Assembly: GCA_905250125.1 (NCBI GenBank)
Contig: CAJNOL010001400.1
Span: forward strand, 1 to 64,000
DNA from: Rotaria sordida
Lineage: Eukaryota > Rotifera > Eurotatoria > Philodinida > Philodinidae
Length of the DNA stretch: 64,000 nt
Direction of reading: 5' to 3'
A program made the position numbers and the translations under genes. The number at the start of each line of letters is the position of its first letter. The first letter of the stretch is position 1. This document shows, in pieces, positions 44,748 to 56,889 of the stretch. The notes under the pieces were generated by a model that saw only the letters and a program-made list of their open reading frames with translations, was not told the origin of the DNA and ran no database searches.

Positions 44748-45836
44748 TTGTTGATCTTAACAAAAACTGAGTTGTTGTTGCGAAATAACATCAATTTAAA
44801 AATAAAAACTCTAGCATTATTGAGTTCACATTTCAAAAATATTTGTTTTCAACGAGAATCGATGTTTACGATGGATCTCAAAAGCGAAATTCTTCAAGAT
44901 ATTGAACAATTGTCAGTGAAAAAACATAAAGAAGAAACAAAATCAAGTTATCATCCAAAAAATGATCTCAATTTTTATTCAAATCTACTTTGGAATTCAT
45001 CATCTTACGATGATGTTGAACAAATTCAAATAGAATTGATCCCTGTAGAGAATGAAGATCAACGTGATTTATTCAATTTCATTCGTCATAATATTTCATC
45101 AATGCCTCAATGTGAAACACCTGGTCGTGTTTTATCGGTTTTGATTTACGATAAATATTCGAAACGTTTTCTCGGCATTATCCAATTAACAACCGATCTA
45201 TTGAAAAGCCAATTCAAAGATGAATTTATCGGTTTTGATGAGAAAAAACGTGGCCAATTGAAGAAACACATTCGTGATCATTCAGCTAATTTATCGATTT
45301 GTATTCCTGTACAACCGTTCGGATTTGATTTTTGTGGTGGAAAACTATTGGCTATGCTCGCATTTTCTTTAGAACTTCATCAAATGTATGAAATGAAATA
45401 TTCGAATACATTAGCTTTAATTACAACAACATCGATTCATGGAAAATCTATTCAATATGATCGACTCAAGCAATTGAAATTCATTGGTTATACAAAAGGA
45501 TATGGAACCAGTCATATTCCAGTGTCATTTATGGACAAAGTATATCGGTATTTGGAAGAAAATTATCCAAAATTCAATATTAAAAAACAATCAAAATGGC
45601 AATCATTACGATTTCTAGTGCAACAATTGCATATCGATAGTAATCAACTTTTCTTTCACGGTGATCAACGTGGTATTTATTGTGGTTGGACTGGTAGCAA
45701 TGCTAAAGAATTTCTTTTAAAAAAGAACACAAATTTTGACAGAGATAAGCTTCAATCCGTCGAAACAATAACTCAATTCTGGAAAGAAAGATGGGCCAAA
45801 CAACGTTCAGCTCATTTGAAGAAACAGAACACCTGA
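44748..45836 (+). CDS. DUF4338/DruA-related protein
   Basis: An uninterrupted frame of about 362 codons. The first ATGs are at 44862 and 44871, and the frame is also open back to an acceptor-like CATAG at 44727, so an upstream exon is possible. The C-terminal half has a distinctive block (FGFDFCGGKLLAMLAFS, LALITTTSIHGKSIQYDRL, LKFIGYTKGYGTSHIPVSF) that I associate, from memory, with the DUF4338/DruA-related group. That group is found in large DNA viruses and bacterial mobile or defence loci and is scattered in invertebrates. An N-terminal helical region precedes it. The reaction is unknown. It looks whole as far as seen. Viral or bacterial ancestry is an inference; no capsid or polymerase genes accompany it. 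Confidence 0.5.
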   Translation: MLILTKTELLLRNNINLKIKTLALLSSHFKNICFQRESMFTMDLKSEILQDIEQLSVKKHKEETKSSYHPKNDLNFYSNLLWNSSSYDDVEQIQIELIPVENEDQRDLFNFIRHNISSMPQCETPGRVLSVLIYDKYSKRFLGIIQLTTDLLKSQFKDEFIGFDEKKRGQLKKHIRDHSANLSICIPVQPFGFDFCGGKLLAMLAFSLELHQMYEMKYSNTLALITTTSIHGKSIQYDRLKQLKFIGYTKGYGTSHIPVSFMDKVYRYLEENYPKFNIKKQSKWQSLRFLVQQLHIDSNQLFFHGDQRGIYCGWTGSNAKEFLLKKNTNFDRDKLQSVETITQFWKERWAKQRSAHLKKQNT

Positions 45837-47140
45837 AAATACTTCTAAACAAAATCAATTTTAATCTAAACATTGAACATGACCAAGTAACAGATGTACA
45901 TTGTCATTTAACAACGACTATTCAAAAGTTTATTGAAAGAATTTTCCTAAGAAGTGAATCATTTCAACTTACTGTCAAAGTCGTCGAATAATGACTGAAA
46001 GTCTTGACGGTTATTGTTCTTGACATAGAAAACGAATGAAATATGAACTCGAAAAAAAAAACAATATATGTACACTTTTATGATCATTTATCGTTTCAAT
46101 AAAACAGTTAAATATAGTTTACTACTGGCAACTGCATCTATTTTCACACATAGAAAAATAAGAAAGTAATAATTCTAATAGATTCAAACAGTTTGATGAG
46201 TGTTCTAGCAGGAATGAAATCGTGATTGTGATAGCTATATATCATCACCTCTAACTGGATTATCTAGTCGATCATTAGAAAAATACTTGATTTTTTTTCT
46301 TCAGAGAATCAATTTTTATTTTAAAAGACATCATACAGTGATAGAAATTTGACCTCATCTTCCATTTCCTTCTCTATTCAGACTCGGTATGTTACAAGCA
46401 GCTACTTCTCATTGGCAAACATAAAGAAAATTAAGTTTAATTAAAATTAAATTATTTTAAATTTTCGGTTGATTTGAATTTAACAATTTTTTTTCTTTTT
46501 TTTATGGAACAATTAAATTTCATAGTTAAATTTTAAAGATTTAATCAATGAGAGCGTCTATAGGAAATAAATCATTTTGAAAAATTTTAAGAAAAAATTA
46601 TTTTTTATTTTGAAATTTATAGTCGTAATTCAATTTTTATTACGTGTGCAAAGTGAATGGATGAGGTTGTGTTCGTGAACAGAAGTTGCTCACTGACATC
46701 CATATTTCAAATCAGTGTTGTTTTGAATACCATTTTCTGTTTTTTTATTTTTGTATATAAATGTTTTGCACCTCAACTGGTTTGTCTTCATTCAATGTTT
46801 GATTCCATGTTATAAGGACAATTAAATGGTGCGTTCAAATTTAAAAGAAAAAAGCTCATGACATTCTTAATGACAACTATGTTTGGTAAACTCTATGCAT
46901 TGGAGCTCGTTAAAAGTAAAACTAAATGTATAAGTTTTATTGAAGTTGTTATGCGTAAACTTTTTGAAAATTTAAAAAAAGAAAAATTGGAACTTAAGAT
47001 TATGTTCTATCTGAATAGTTTAAATCAAAAAAACAAACGAAATTGAATTTAATAGTTTTTGAATTTCAAGTTTATGTTCACAAATGAGTAGACACACGTA
47101 TAATTCTCTACACAAATCGATTCGAAGAAGTATTAATCAA
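45837..47140. other. Intergenic, no feature seen
   Basis: AT-rich spacer between a + strand and a - strand gene that converge. Short open frames here look random. Confidence 0.5.
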
Positions 47141-48597
47141 TCATTTACGAGTACAGGGTCCGATAGTAGTCGTGTCATCCATAATAGCGAGACTCATCAC
47201 CGGCTTATGTCGACCATCGCGTGATTCAATTCCATGAAAACCACCAGCTACGTAGCACATTTTCGATTGATTGATCAGTTCATTTTCAACTTTAACAGGT
47301 ACAACAAGTGCATTGAGTCTAATCTGCTGAATATCACACTTTTTCTGCTCATGTAATCCATAGCAAAGATGAAGAAACCATCCGGTCACGTTCGTGCCAG
47401 CCGGACTGTAAGAAAAAGAAGATAAAATCTTCGTTTTAATTTACTAAACAAATAAAAGAAATCTTTCAAAGTTTAAGAAACGACAGAACCATCGAGATTA
47501 GATTACCGCTTTCTTTTTGCAAAAAAAAAACATCACACTTGCATATTTTATAGGACTATTTAGAATCTAGATACACGACACACATTACCTTCCTGAACGT
47601 CCTCCACCCCAATGTTTGATGTCCATGATCTTGTTCCAAAATTTATTGTCAACATTACCTTGATAGGTCTCAATGAATTTGTCGATGATGGGCAATAATC
47701 CTTGAATATAAGTAGCAAAACTATCATTTCTAGACGTTGTAAAATTTTGTAATTGTTCAGTTTTATGACGCAACAATTTCCAGTCGTCTAAGGTGCCCAT
47801 GAAGTGTACATTACGAATGCCACATTTTGTTATTACACATCGATATTCAAAGTATTGTTTGAATGTATCCATAATAGCAACACATGAAAGTAATGATTCA
47901 ACTTTGGTTGTTGTCGAAAAATTCGAGGTAAGTATATCGATAACATCATTTTTCACATTGTTACGCATTAATAGACGCATCTTTTCAAGAAAATCGTCCC
48001 AACTATGCGAAAAAAATAAGAACAAGAATTCGTTTTCAAAAATAATGATGTAAACAAATACGTACTCAGGTTCGACCATATCTGTTTGAAAAATTGTCAA
48101 TATTTTCTTGCCATCGTGATCAACAAATATTGTGCGCAATTTTTCACTATTCTCATTGATGTATTTGGAAAAATAGATACAAATCATAAGCCAAATATCA
48201 TCAGGAGATAAAACAATATCTTCATGAGAATTATAGGCTCTAAGAAAGGCTCTGAATACAGGATGATCTGAGCATAAGTATGTGTCTAAAAATGATCAAA
48301 ATCTTTTGAATTAATTCAAACATATTCGAATATTTTCTTACACTGTCCATTGGCATTTATGTATTGAACTTTGTAGCGTGTTTGATCTGCATCCTTATCA
48401 ACAAAACGCACCCAATAATTGGCATCCGGCAAATTTTTAGACTGTTCATACGAATTGTAATCTTTATTGACTTTCGGAAGGCTGTCACAAATAGACACTG
48501 TATGGTAACTTGAAGGTACATCCCCATTGAGCGTACAAGTAGCAGAAATCACGTTTGTATTAGCATGGTTTTGAAATCTACTAGAATTTCCACCCAT
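47141..48597 (-). CDS. DUF4419-family protein
   Basis: Four exons in phase on the - strand: 48597-48342, 48285-48066, 48002-47589 and 47405-47141 (384 aa). The introns are 56-183 bp. The sequence follows the DUF4419 pattern closely: HPVFRAFLRAYNSH, LSPDDIWLMICIYF, LRTIFVDHDGKKIL, NFSTTTKVE, CGIRNVHFMGTLDDW, FWNKIMDI and the closing VTGWFLHLCYG. From memory the family is spread over bacteria, fungi and a few animals including rotifers, and has no assigned activity; the conserved Cys, His and Asp positions hint at an enzyme. The ATG at 48597 (MGGNSSRFQNHAN) is the first in frame. The phyletic pattern makes horizontal acquisition plausible. Confidence 0.85.
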
Positions 48598-49672
48598 TAT
48601 AGTAATGGAAAGATGCAAAACGTCTGATAAGACTGTTGTAAATTTCTTTAACGGATGAAAAAAAACTTACAATGACAAGAAAGACCAAGTCGATGTCAGG
48701 TATGACGCATATTTCATTATCCGTTTGTCAATAAGAATGCTGAATCATCGATATTGACAGACGGAAAGAAAGTAAATAAATTTATCAGCAAGAAGATGAC
48801 GATACTAAATGAATCAGCAAAGCTAATCGAGTCATATTAGGTGTGAATATATGGGAGTTGGTATGACTGTAAATATAGGCGAACAAGGGTTTGCATCACC
48901 GATAAGAAGCTACCACAACACAACGAGAAAAACAAATTTCATTGGTCGAAAAATTCATGAATCACAAAACTAAAATGATTAAAATACTATTATAAGGGAC
49001 ACAAAAGTAGGCCATGAGTCACCCTAGCAATGCAAGAAACACATGAAAGTTTCACTCAATACATATTGCAGTTTTCCCCCGTTAATCATTTTATACATGC
49101 AACTCTGAAAATCCTTGGTAAACCAAAAGAAAAAAAACTTCCCAACACTGAAATCTTGAAAATCTCTTGAAGTACTTAATTTCTACATTGCATGAACGAT
49201 GAAAATCTAGTACATTATTATAACTTCCGTCTTCAGAACAAGCATCTGAGATGAATGATTTTCTTAATTAAATACATCATCATCAATAACTAATTGTAAC
49301 GAAGATTGATTTTTCACAAATCATGCAAACACGTCCGATGAATCTGGACATGTGTGTCAGATGCAGAATTTAATTCTCTAACGAATTATATGTAATGCAT
49401 CAACTGAACATACTTTAATAATTTGTAGAAATTCTCTTTTGTCCTTCAAATTACCAAAAGCTGATGATATCGTACTTCATTGGACATTGAATATCTCCTT
49501 TCACAAGTATGTCCGATGAATAAGATAGCTAACATTCCATAGAGTATCAAATTCTTCATCTGACACATATGTCTCTCTATTCACCAGACATGCTTCGAGA
49601 AAAAGAAATTATCCAAGCACAAACATACATAGCTACCTGAGAAACAATGAACAAACAAAAAAATATTTAATT
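48598..49672. other. Intergenic
   Basis: AT-rich. A decayed G-arm-like stretch (AGGTGTGAATATATGGG) lies at 48840. Nothing else is recognised. Confidence 0.4.
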
Positions 49673-51930
49673 TTATTTAGTAATCTCATGTGTTGGAGTG
49701 TTTTTGTCTAGAATAATATTGCCTTTTGCATCTTTAATTTTAACTTTTCCATTTGTATAATGTACTTATTGTTCACCAGTACTAAATATTGTTAAAATAG
49801 AACCATTTGGAAATAATTTTCTCTTAGATGTATCTGTATGAACTTCTTTCGTTTGATTTGGATATTGAATAAATTTTTCTCTATTGGTTTTCATTGATTT
49901 AATCGTACCATCAGTTAAATAAATATATGTTCTTGTTGTACATCAGGTAAATGTTTTTCAATTTGTCTATTTGGAAATTCATATATATATATGTGTACCA
50001 TCTGGATATTCTGTTTCAGTTGCGTTTGTAGTTGTATATTTATGTATACAATGACTATTAGATAATTTTTCTTTATAATCGCCATTATAAAAATAAACAC
50101 GTATTTATTTACCATCGGAAGTTATTTCTTGTTTTGAACCATTTGGAATAGAATTTATTTAGATAGATCAGATTTAATACGTTCATCATTGTGAGATGAA
50201 TTTCTTCAATTATTGAATTAATTATTTGTTGATATTCATATATTTTCTTTAAATGCTATACTAACATGAGGTATTTCTTGACGTTGTTGAAGAAGTGTTA
50301 TTGCTGACAATGATAATGATGCGCGTGTAGCCATGGTTAACAATGAGTTATAATCAAGAGTAGCTGGATGATTTGATTCATCATTGTTGATGAACATTTT
50401 TAGATAATCACCATTGACAATAGGTGATAATGATCTAAACAGCAGAAAAAATAAATTTTTGTCGTCACTTGAAGCTATAAAGGATTGATTTCTGTCTTAT
50501 ATTATCTTTAAAAGTAAATGTGAAAGAAGGCTTGATAGTGAATGTATCCTTATCATTGAATATGTGAAGAATAATCTTAGAATTTGCGAATTATTTTAAT
50601 ATATGTGCTTCGTTCGATCAATTCATTTGATTCACTGTAAAGCATATAAGATAACAAAAGAAATCGATGCGTTCTTGTACTGTTTTTGCTTATCTTATTG
50701 AGCTACAAAATCGGATAGAAACTTTACACATGTTAATCGTTCGTTCGCACTACCGCCAGTATACTAGCAGTACTCCTGTAACATAAGGCTAGATAGGACC
50801 GTCGTGTTCTATACTCATCTCTGAACTGTATAAAATACGATTGTTTATGGATAATGAGAAGATCAAATCTTCTTTTTCGTTCTATTGAACTGTCATATAG
50901 GTAAAACTAAATGTTTCACAGATATTAAAAATAGTAGCAAATTTCTTTTCTTAAGTATTGTAATATATTTCTTTTAGAACTATTTTTTATGACGATACAT
51001 GGTGGCTATCAAATAGGCCATGTCTAGAAATGTAGGAGCCCACGGTTTTTTGGTCTCGATCTAGAGAAAAATATTTCAGGATTTATTCTTATCTCATCTA
51101 AAAATATTCTTTAGTACTTCCTTTTTTTGTTTTATTCATATGATTTATTAAGATAATTCGATTAAAACTATAGAATATTTAGCTATAATCTACTTGTATC
51201 ACATATTTCGGAAAGTGAACATGCAAGAGATCAATATATTTTCATGGTCATTGAATCATATTTTCAATCTTATCTTTAGATAAGATAGGATCAACATCCT
51301 CATCTGTATATTTTCTCTCGTCTACTCATCCTTTCTGATACAATAATTGGTGGTATCAGTACTGATTTAATTGCTTCTGATAATTCAACACCAACAATTG
51401 TTGTTGGTGTGCGCCGTCCATTTGATGTTATTTTCGTTTTCGTTGGTGATTCAGAATTTCTTACAACCACAACTTTTGGTAATGATTGATTTTTTGATGT
51501 TATTTGGTTTGTTGAAGTTCAACAAATGATTTTCTTATTATCGTAGATATAATGATGATGTATCTTCGTGTAATTGTTGTTTAGAAACTGTTTGTAATTG
51601 ATGCATAAAATCAAGTCGTTTACGTTCAATAATATCTTTTTCTTGTTTTAATTCAGTATTTTCATATTCTAATTATTTCAATACGTTCTCTTATACAATT
51701 GATTGTTGTTGACCAATATGTTTTATGCTGTTTTAAATCTTTTTGTAAAGTTAAAACCGATTGAAAGTATAGAAAAAAGAACGATGATTAAAGTTAGTTA
51801 AATCTCTTTTTTACTTGTTTTTTTTTTAATATTTCAATTTCTTCTCATTCACGTTTATCGAGATGACCATGTAATTGTTGTCGATACGTGGGCCATTCTG
51901 AAAGTTTTTAGATTCTTCATTAAATTTAAT
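49673..51930 (-). pseudogene. CPAP/SAS-4 (CENPJ) pseudogene
   Basis: The - strand holds the remains of a centriole-assembly protein. The 3' part (50180-49673) is the TCP10/CENPJ C-terminal beta repeat: PNGSKQEITSDGK, YFYNGDYKEKLSN, ATETEYPDGTHIY, EFPNRQIEKHLPD, TDGTIKSMKTN, SKRKLFPNGSILTIF and the closing TNGKVKIKDAKGNIILD. Upstream pieces near 51750-51550 are coiled-coil (YENTELKQEKDIIERKRLDF) and near 51900 DKRExEEIEILKK, both fitting the CPAP coiled coil; 51480-51330 has VVVRNSESPTKTKITSNGRR. Frames shift repeatedly and many stops occur, and lengths between blocks are irregular, so it is dead. CPAP tethers microtubules to the centriole, so an intact copy must exist elsewhere. The 5' end runs into the palindrome at 51877-52612. 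Confidence 0.8.
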
Positions 51931-52612
51931 AGATATATACGAGTTTGATAGTTGTAGTAGTAGACCCAAGTATTAAAAGAAAGTCAACAAAGTTTTGGCT
52001 CTTGGACATTTTTTCTTTCGTTTTGTTGACGTGATCAGAGTAAACTATAACTCAAATTTGATCTTGTGTAAGATTCATACTAGGCTGGAAATAATATTTT
52101 GCCAGGGGGCACCACTATAATTTTAAATAGAGTAAATAATGAGTTTTGTAGCAAACGAAAGCCCGTCAAAAATGGGATTTATTGGTACTAAACAATAAGA
52201 GTTTTGGAAACTTTCGTACGTTACAATGTCTAAATTTAGAAAATTGAAATAACTTTTCTCATGCCTATGGTCGGCGAAATTTCATAGATTTAGACATTTC
52301 AACGTATGCAATTTTCCAAAAACTCTTATTGTTTAGTACCAATAAATCCCATTTTTGACGGGCTTTCGTTTGGTATAAAATGTAATATTTACTCTATTTA
52401 AATTTATAGCGATATCCACCTGGCAAAATATTATTTCCAGCCTAGTCTATTACTTAATATACAAAAGAACGAAAGAAGAAATGTCCAAGAGCCAAAACTT
52501 TGTGGACTTTCTTCTAAGACTTGGGTCTACTACCACAACTACCAGACTAGTATATATCTATTAAATTTAATCAAGAATCTAAAAACCTTCAGAATGACCC
52601 ACGTAGTTATTG
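51877..52612. repeat. Large palindrome with an inner TIR element
   Basis: Two arms of about 365 bp face each other around 52247. Outermost pairs include CGATACGTGGGCCATTCTGA with TCAGAATGACCCACGTAG, and CCAAAACTTT with AAAGTTTTGG. Inside, at 52083-52444, the ends TAGGCTGGAAATAATATTTT and AAAATATTATTTCCAGCCTA mark a MITE-like element with TA at both sides. The left outer arm overlaps the CPAP pseudogene, so an inverted duplication carried a piece of that gene along. Confidence 0.85.
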
Positions 52613-53107
52613 CTGTTTCTTGATCGTTCAGTTTTATTCACTTTTCATGCTATCGGCTTAGAATATCTGAATGATTTTGAAGAACAGGGTTGCTTATACT
52701 GAGAAACGATATAGAATTTATTTCGAGATCGTTAAAAGAAATAATTTCAAAAATAACGAAACATGAGTTGACTCTTCGATATGGGTCTACTAGTGTTCTA
52801 CGATGTTTTATATTGATTTAGTCGATGGAATTCTTCAATTATTATTTCTCTAATTGATCTAGAGTGAGGAACATGGCAAAACACAAGTACTAATTGATTT
52901 TATCATTTTCTTTTCATTTCAGATGACAGCAAACTTTTTAAGATGAATTTTTATGTGCTATCTCATGTCGCATTCTTCTATTTCAAGATAAATCATCAAA
53001 AAATAGCTATCCAACACCCACACACAGTAAATTTTAGCAAAGATTAATGAAACCAAGACCCGCAATTCCGATCATTTCAGTATATCGATTAGTGTTCGTC
53101 ATTTCAA
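52613..53107. other. Intergenic spacer
   Basis: AT-rich. A short C-arm CCAACACCCACACACA at 53013-53028 is 80 bp beyond the protease stop codon, and may be half of a hairpin element. Confidence 0.4.
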
Positions 53108-54555
53108 TCAAACAGTATTAATTTTGCTTCGAATCCAATTGAGATAAGCACTAGTACGAGTGTAAATACCCGGATAGTTTGCCGAACCACAACCATCTCC
53201 AAAACTGACCACACCGGAAAGGTACCACTGATTATTTACATTGTACATCAACGGACCACCACTATCACCTTGACAACTATCCTTTCCACCAACGTACGGA
53301 ATACCGGCACCGATCTGTTGTCGCACATCGAATCTTCTCCCATACGCCATTTGTGCTTGATTATTCATTACATTGACAGTGACCTGACGGAGTGAAATGG
53401 CGCTGTTCCCACCTGATGATAGAACACCCCAGCCAGCCACTGTGACACGTTGAGATTCTTGAGGATCGGGCCCGGGTAAACAAATTGCATTGACATAGTC
53501 ATTGAATTGTGCCGGTTGCGCAAGACGAATCAATGCAATATCGTGGGCTTCAGTGTTCTTATTGTATTGTTCATGGATGAAGATGCGCGAAACACGAAGG
53601 ATTTGCGAGCGCGGTCCGTTGATATTGGTTCGATGATGCAAGCCAGCAATGACTCGAAAATTTGTTGAGTCTATGCAATGTGCGGCCGTGAGCACGTGTC
53701 GATTATCAATCAGTGTACCACCACAGAAATGATCGTCTGATTGCAAAGAAACAATCCACGGCCACGAATGAGCAATGGCTTCGACACCACCAACAATGCG
53801 TTGATATGATGGAGTAACTACTTGACGACCACAAGTGCTTGTCGTCGTCGGATTTGTCATAGTAATTACTGGTGGCATTGTCGTCGTCATTGGTTGTCCA
53901 ATGCTGGTTTTGGGACAGCAATAGCGAACCTTGTAATCGGTGCACAGTTTTGTTTTGTAATTGACGACTTGTTGATTCAAACACAAGAAACCGTCCGCTT
54001 TGGTGAGACGAAAGATATCACCGGTTTTTGTTGGATCACCATCAACTAGTGTTCGAACCTAGAAGAAAAACGTTCAGTGTAATCCCTATGGATTCAAATA
54101 TGAACCACGATAGAATCGTTCACTCGGAAATGACAGCCCTACCTACGTTCATCATATCATGTCTGGGAGTCAGATGAACTATCATTCTGTCTGTCTGTCA
54201 CAATCTATAGAGCAGGCCGGCAACAGGTAGGGGGAACAATTTTTCACTTTTCTAGTTATATACTTCAATACTTATTTTCAATCGTGTTTTACAAAAGTAG
54301 AAGCTTGTGTGCATGTGACATTGAACTTACTTCGATGGCAATCGGATCAGGACACATGAAACTTGGAAATAGTCGTTGAATATGATTGGTCACTTCGAAT
54401 TCACCTTGCGACAAATTTGGATCAGATGTATCAAACCAGATTGTCCATTCGTTGTAGCTCGTACAACTATTCTGATTAAATGATGGTGGATCGAACATGG
54501 CTTGGCTCATGAGACCTCTTAGTGAAGTAAGTAGAATGATCACTGCAACAAACAT
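53108..54555 (-). CDS. Secreted WxxW-domain trypsin-like serine protease
   Basis: Two exons, 54555-54331 and 54058-53108, encode 391 aa. A signal peptide (MFVAVIILLTSLRGLMSQA) precedes a WxxW (mucin-type) module (WTIWFDTSDP, GEFEV, MCPDPIAIE, GFLCLNQQ, DYKVRYCCP). A Thr/Pro linker follows, then an S1 protease domain. Activation is at QRIVGGVEA, His in LTAAHC, Asp in HDIALIRL, Ser in GDSGGP. The pocket Asp of KDSCQGDSGG indicates cleavage after Arg/Lys. STCG to AICLPG can form the chain-linking disulfide. The usual C168-C182 pair is missing (QMAYGRR ... IGAGIPYV). It is probably a digestive or extracellular zymogen. The base composition is richer in GC than neighbouring genes. Confidence 0.92.
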
Positions 54556-54627
54556 TGTACTTTATCCAAATGAAAATTACAATGCTTGTGACTTGAGAAT
54601 CAATGACACTACGTGTGAAACTTCGTA

Positions 54628-54635
54628 CTTTTATA
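54628..54635 (-). promoter_or_regulatory. TATA box of the WxxW-protease gene
   Basis: TATAAAAG on the - strand, about 73 bp before the start codon. Confidence 0.55.
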
Positions 54636-56889
54636 AGAGTCTCACTAAGCTTCTCGATAAAACAAATGCTTCCTATTTTCTTAATCATCAACGAAATTCG
54701 ACCCAATGACTAAAACTAAATATGTGACTTTTCTCTCGACCTACGATATCAATTAGCAGATAAAAAGTACAAGATTTAATCCAAAGTAAATTGATATTTC
54801 GAGTGGGAGCGCATTGTAAGCTTTGAGTAAAAAGGGCCTGTGTCGACAATGACAACATTACATTAGATTTCCGTTTCAATATGATAAGAAAAGATGAATT
54901 TGGGGTGATCTTAGTTTTCTGAATTTCATTCAATTGTTATCCATAGTATCTTACTAAAAGAACATCATGGTAATGACAATAAACAGATTTGTTTTAATCG
55001 AATAAGTCTTCATCGTTTATTACAAAACGGCAATTACTCACACCCACATCCGACAGATACAGATTTGGACCCTATTAGATCTATATTCAAGTTTTTTCAC
55101 TAATATTAGGCATCTTCTGTGTATATGATTGAATGTATCATCAAGATTTTAATCATTTAATGGCTCTTCTTAGAAAATACTCATTCTAAAGTTAAACCGT
55201 AGCCAAAGTGTTATATTTGGGTAGGTTGACTTCAACTCTTTTCTATTAAGATTCGAAACTGAATACAAATCGAATCTGAAATTCAAGTTGGGTATGAGCT
55301 CGAACTCTGCCAAGTCAAGAAACACTCGCAGCTCTTGAATTAAAATAGATCAGTGTATCAAGAACTGAACGTTTGAAACATTCTTAAAATCTGTACTAGT
55401 GTCGAGCTATCGTACATTTGTTGTTTATTGAAGAATAATATTCATTAGAAAAGCCTATTTGAATACATCAAGTATTGATTCGGTTTACAAATATGAAAGT
55501 TAGATCAAACATTTTTCTTAAAACCTGACATAATACATCAGCTGTTCATAACATACTTTCTTGTTCTGATACATGTACAGAACAAGCACAACCCAATTAT
55601 TTCTATATATAAAGACAGAACAAGAAAAAAAAAGTATCAACTAGCAAGCACACCACTATTAAGAGAGACAAGGAATATTCAAAAAAGATTTCGTATATGA
55701 GGGAATGAGTTTTATTGAAAAGAAAGCATTGAACAGGATAAAACGAATTAATTTGTAAAATTCAATTTTTTTGAAGATTCATTACCAAATTCTGGTTTCT
55801 ACATGAACCCTTCTAGATATGATTGAAGTAATGATCGGCTGAATCCACTTTCTTTTTTATGTTATCTGTTTACTAGTATCCAAGTATTTTCTATATTCTA
55901 GGTATGTGCACCAGTGTTGGGATTGATGAAATTGACAGAATGGTTAGCATTTGAATGCTGGTAATCAGAATTGGTTTGTAGAACTCGACAAGCTTTCCAT
56001 TCATAAGAATGGATTATTATTCCTAATAAATAACGCACTAATCATATAAACATTATCTGGTCAAACATGATCTTCAATTATTGGTAATAATGTTGCAGCA
56101 TCTCGCTGATTGACCGGTACAAGAAAGCATTTTCTTGATATTCATATCAACATCACCGAGGATTGTTGAGTTTTCAGAAGACGACCACGTTGCCATTTTC
56201 TTTTACTGAAGCAGATTTAGCCTATTTCCACCACATGACTGAGATCTAAATGGAGTTTTACTTATATTATCATGAAAATCAATAGAGATATGCTTCTTAC
56301 ACTCTAAAAAAAAATGGTTTAGTACTGAACTTAAAAAAAGGTTTAGCGAGCTGCTAAACCAAAGGGTGTGAGTGTATAGTAGGCGCCCACATCCACACCT
56401 TCTTTCGTTTTTATAGGCATTAAACGATGTCCATTCAATAAATAGGTCTTAGCCGATCAACAACAATGTTTAAGAGCGCACTATTCTGAATTCGAGCGTA
56501 CTATAAAGTTGGCTACCTACATAAATTACTCAATTCAAAATAAAAAATTCATCGTTTTTTTTCGCAATATTTGAGATTTTCATGAACTTCTCCTAATATT
56601 TAGTTTTGGTATTATTCATGGCCTAGTTTGTCTGAAAATATCAGAAATTCACTTATAGTGCTTCAGAATTCAACGCTGTGGTGTTAATTTGGCATTTTCC
56701 TTCAACATGAATTATTTGTTAATGCGCATTATGAGTCATTTTATTTACATTGGGAAAAAGCCAACACTGCAAAGAGGTGGAATAAATCAAAAGAAAATGA
56801 TTACCTCTTTCTTTATTTCTTTTTCTTCTTCATTCTTTATTTCTTTCTTCTTTAAGAGTAATATTTTTAAAAAAACGTGAAACCAGAAT
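54636..56889. other. Intergenic between divergent genes
   Basis: AT-rich. It holds a lone C-arm (CTCACACCCACATCC) at 55038-55052, a small perfect hairpin at 56340-56360 (GGTTTAGC / GCTAAACC) and the telomere-type hairpin at 56364-56400. No gene was seen. Confidence 0.45.
56364..56400 (+). repeat. Telomere-type hairpin element 11
   Basis: GGGTGTGAGTGTATAGTAGG then CGCCCACATCCACACCT. Short loop, core not conserved. A separate 21 bp hairpin (56340-56360) abuts it. Confidence 0.65.

Noticed and set aside
53706-54049. Long frames on both strands overlapping the protease gene
   Set aside because: They are shadows of the protease exon, which has a full catalytic triad and correct splicing.
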